From positions 1 through 6,505 of the forward strand of contig DASSVP010000090.1 in assembly GCA_035705985.1 (NCBI GenBank): 6,505 nucleotides of DNA, in the 5' to 3' direction. Position numbers and translations under genes: made by a program. The notes below the pieces were generated by a model. It searched no databases. It saw only the letters and a list, made by a program, of their open reading frames with translations, and was not told the origin of the DNA. Of the stretch, positions 6,032 through 6,505 are shown piece by piece. How positions within the stretch are numbered: the first letter of the stretch is position 1; every line of letters begins with the position of its first letter. This DNA is from JACVRW01 sp035705985. Lineage in GTDB: Bacteria > Actinomycetota > Thermoleophilia > Solirubrobacterales > Thermoleophilaceae.

Positions 6032-6505
6032 CTAGGACACCAGCGGAAGGAGCGCCTCGAGCTTCACCTCGGTCTCGGCGAGCTCCTCTTCCGGCACCGA
6101 ATCGCGCACGATTCCGCACCCGGAGTAGAGGTGCGCGACGGGCCCGCGAAGGAGCGCGCAGCGCAGCGCGACGCAGAACTCGCCGTCCTCTGCGAGGTCC
6201 GTCCAGCCGACCGCGCCGGCGTACCAGCCGCGGTCGAGGCCCTCCAGCGCGGGGATCAGCGGCAGCGCCGCCTCGCGCGGCTCACCGCCTACGGCGGGCG
6301 TGGGCAGCAGCATGCCGGCGAGCTCCACGGTGGGCACCGGGTCGGCGAGCTGGGCGCGGATCGGCGTGGCGAGGTGCTGCACGTTGTGGACCTTCACGAG
6401 TACGGGATCGTCCGCGGCCGCCACCCAGAGGCTCACGGGCGCGAGCGTCCGCTCGATTCGGCGCGCCACGATGGCCTGCTCGTCGCGGTTCTTAGGGCTC
6501 CCGAG
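6032..6505 (-). CDS. menF: Isochorismate synthase (chorismate-binding enzyme), C-terminal part, 5' end cut by window edge
   Basis: Converts chorismate to isochorismate, the entry step of menaquinone (or catecholate siderophore) synthesis; a soluble, Mg-dependent enzyme. The reading frame is open to the right edge, so the GTG near 6469 is internal: residues upstream of it (LGSPKNRDEQAIVARRIE) fit the family's K-x-x-x-E segment, with Gln where His is common. Also visible, in order, are the HLATPI histidine motif, LLPTPAVGG, RGWYAGAVGW, the EFCVALR arginine strand, the YSGCGIV glycine loop and the terminal E-x-x-E-T-x-x-K metal-binding helix. The segment is 157 codons plus a TAG stop at 6032-6034, roughly the last third of a normal enzyme of 400-500 residues. 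All C-terminal active-site blocks look intact. The menF name rests on the menaquinone context expected in actinobacteria; an entC/dhbC role, or less likely a salicylate synthase, cannot be excluded from this fragment. The first MCE gene follows after 39 nt on the same strand. Confidence 0.93.
   Translation of the reverse strand, partial: LGSPKNRDEQAIVARRIERTLAPVSLWVAAADDPVLVKVHNVQHLATPIRAQLADPVPTVELAGMLLPTPAVGGEPREAALPLIPALEGLDRGWYAGAVGWTDLAEDGEFCVALRCALLRGPVAHLYSGCGIVRDSVPEEELAETEVKLEALLPLVS

Overview
The window reads as one co-directional block on the minus strand of a high-GC actinobacterium. Transcription runs from right to left. It holds the 3' end of an isochorismate synthase gene (menF-like) at the right edge, then five tandem genes for MCE-family (MlaD-domain) lipid-transport subunits. 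The last of these runs off the left edge. Single-MCE-domain proteins with very long helical C-terminal regions, encoded by tandem non-identical paralogues, are the actinobacterial Mce type rather than the short MlaD or multi-domain PqiB/LetB types of proteobacteria. The tail motifs (for example the C-terminal RPDVPCETQ segment of the fourth MCE protein) and menaquinone-type chorismate chemistry suggest Thermoleophilia/Solirubrobacterales or a relative. That placement is from family recollection, not a search.

Layout in transcription order: (1) menF-like C-terminal fragment, 6505 to 6032. (2) A 39-nt gap with a small perfect hairpin, a CA/GT run and a six-codon mini-ORF. (3) MCE protein 1, 5992 to 4613. 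(4) MCE protein 2, 4616 to 3189. (5) MCE protein 3, 3192 to 1660. (6) MCE protein 4, 1663 to 320. (7) MCE protein 5, N-terminal part only, 323 to 1. Every MCE-MCE junction is a 4-nt stop/start overlap (GTGA, ATGA, GTGA, GTGA), so the five genes form a translationally coupled operon. There is essentially no free non-coding DNA.

The MCE subunits each have one N-terminal membrane anchor, one MCE beta-barrel domain and, in the four complete ones, a long helical stretch and a divergent tail. By analogy with the mycobacterial Mce complex they should assemble as a hetero-oligomer into a tube that passes hydrophobic substrates to a YrbE/MlaE permease and an ATPase. Neither permease nor ATPase is visible here. 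In the classical mce operon the two yrbE genes directly precede mceA, but here the first MCE gene directly follows menF. This is the most notable structural feature of the window. Other points worth a look are paired cysteines in the C-terminal halves of all four complete MCE proteins, a divergent second MCE protein with an extra cysteine pair in its MCE domain, and short identical DNA stretches shared between paralogues. I see no mobile element, CRISPR array, tRNA or rRNA.
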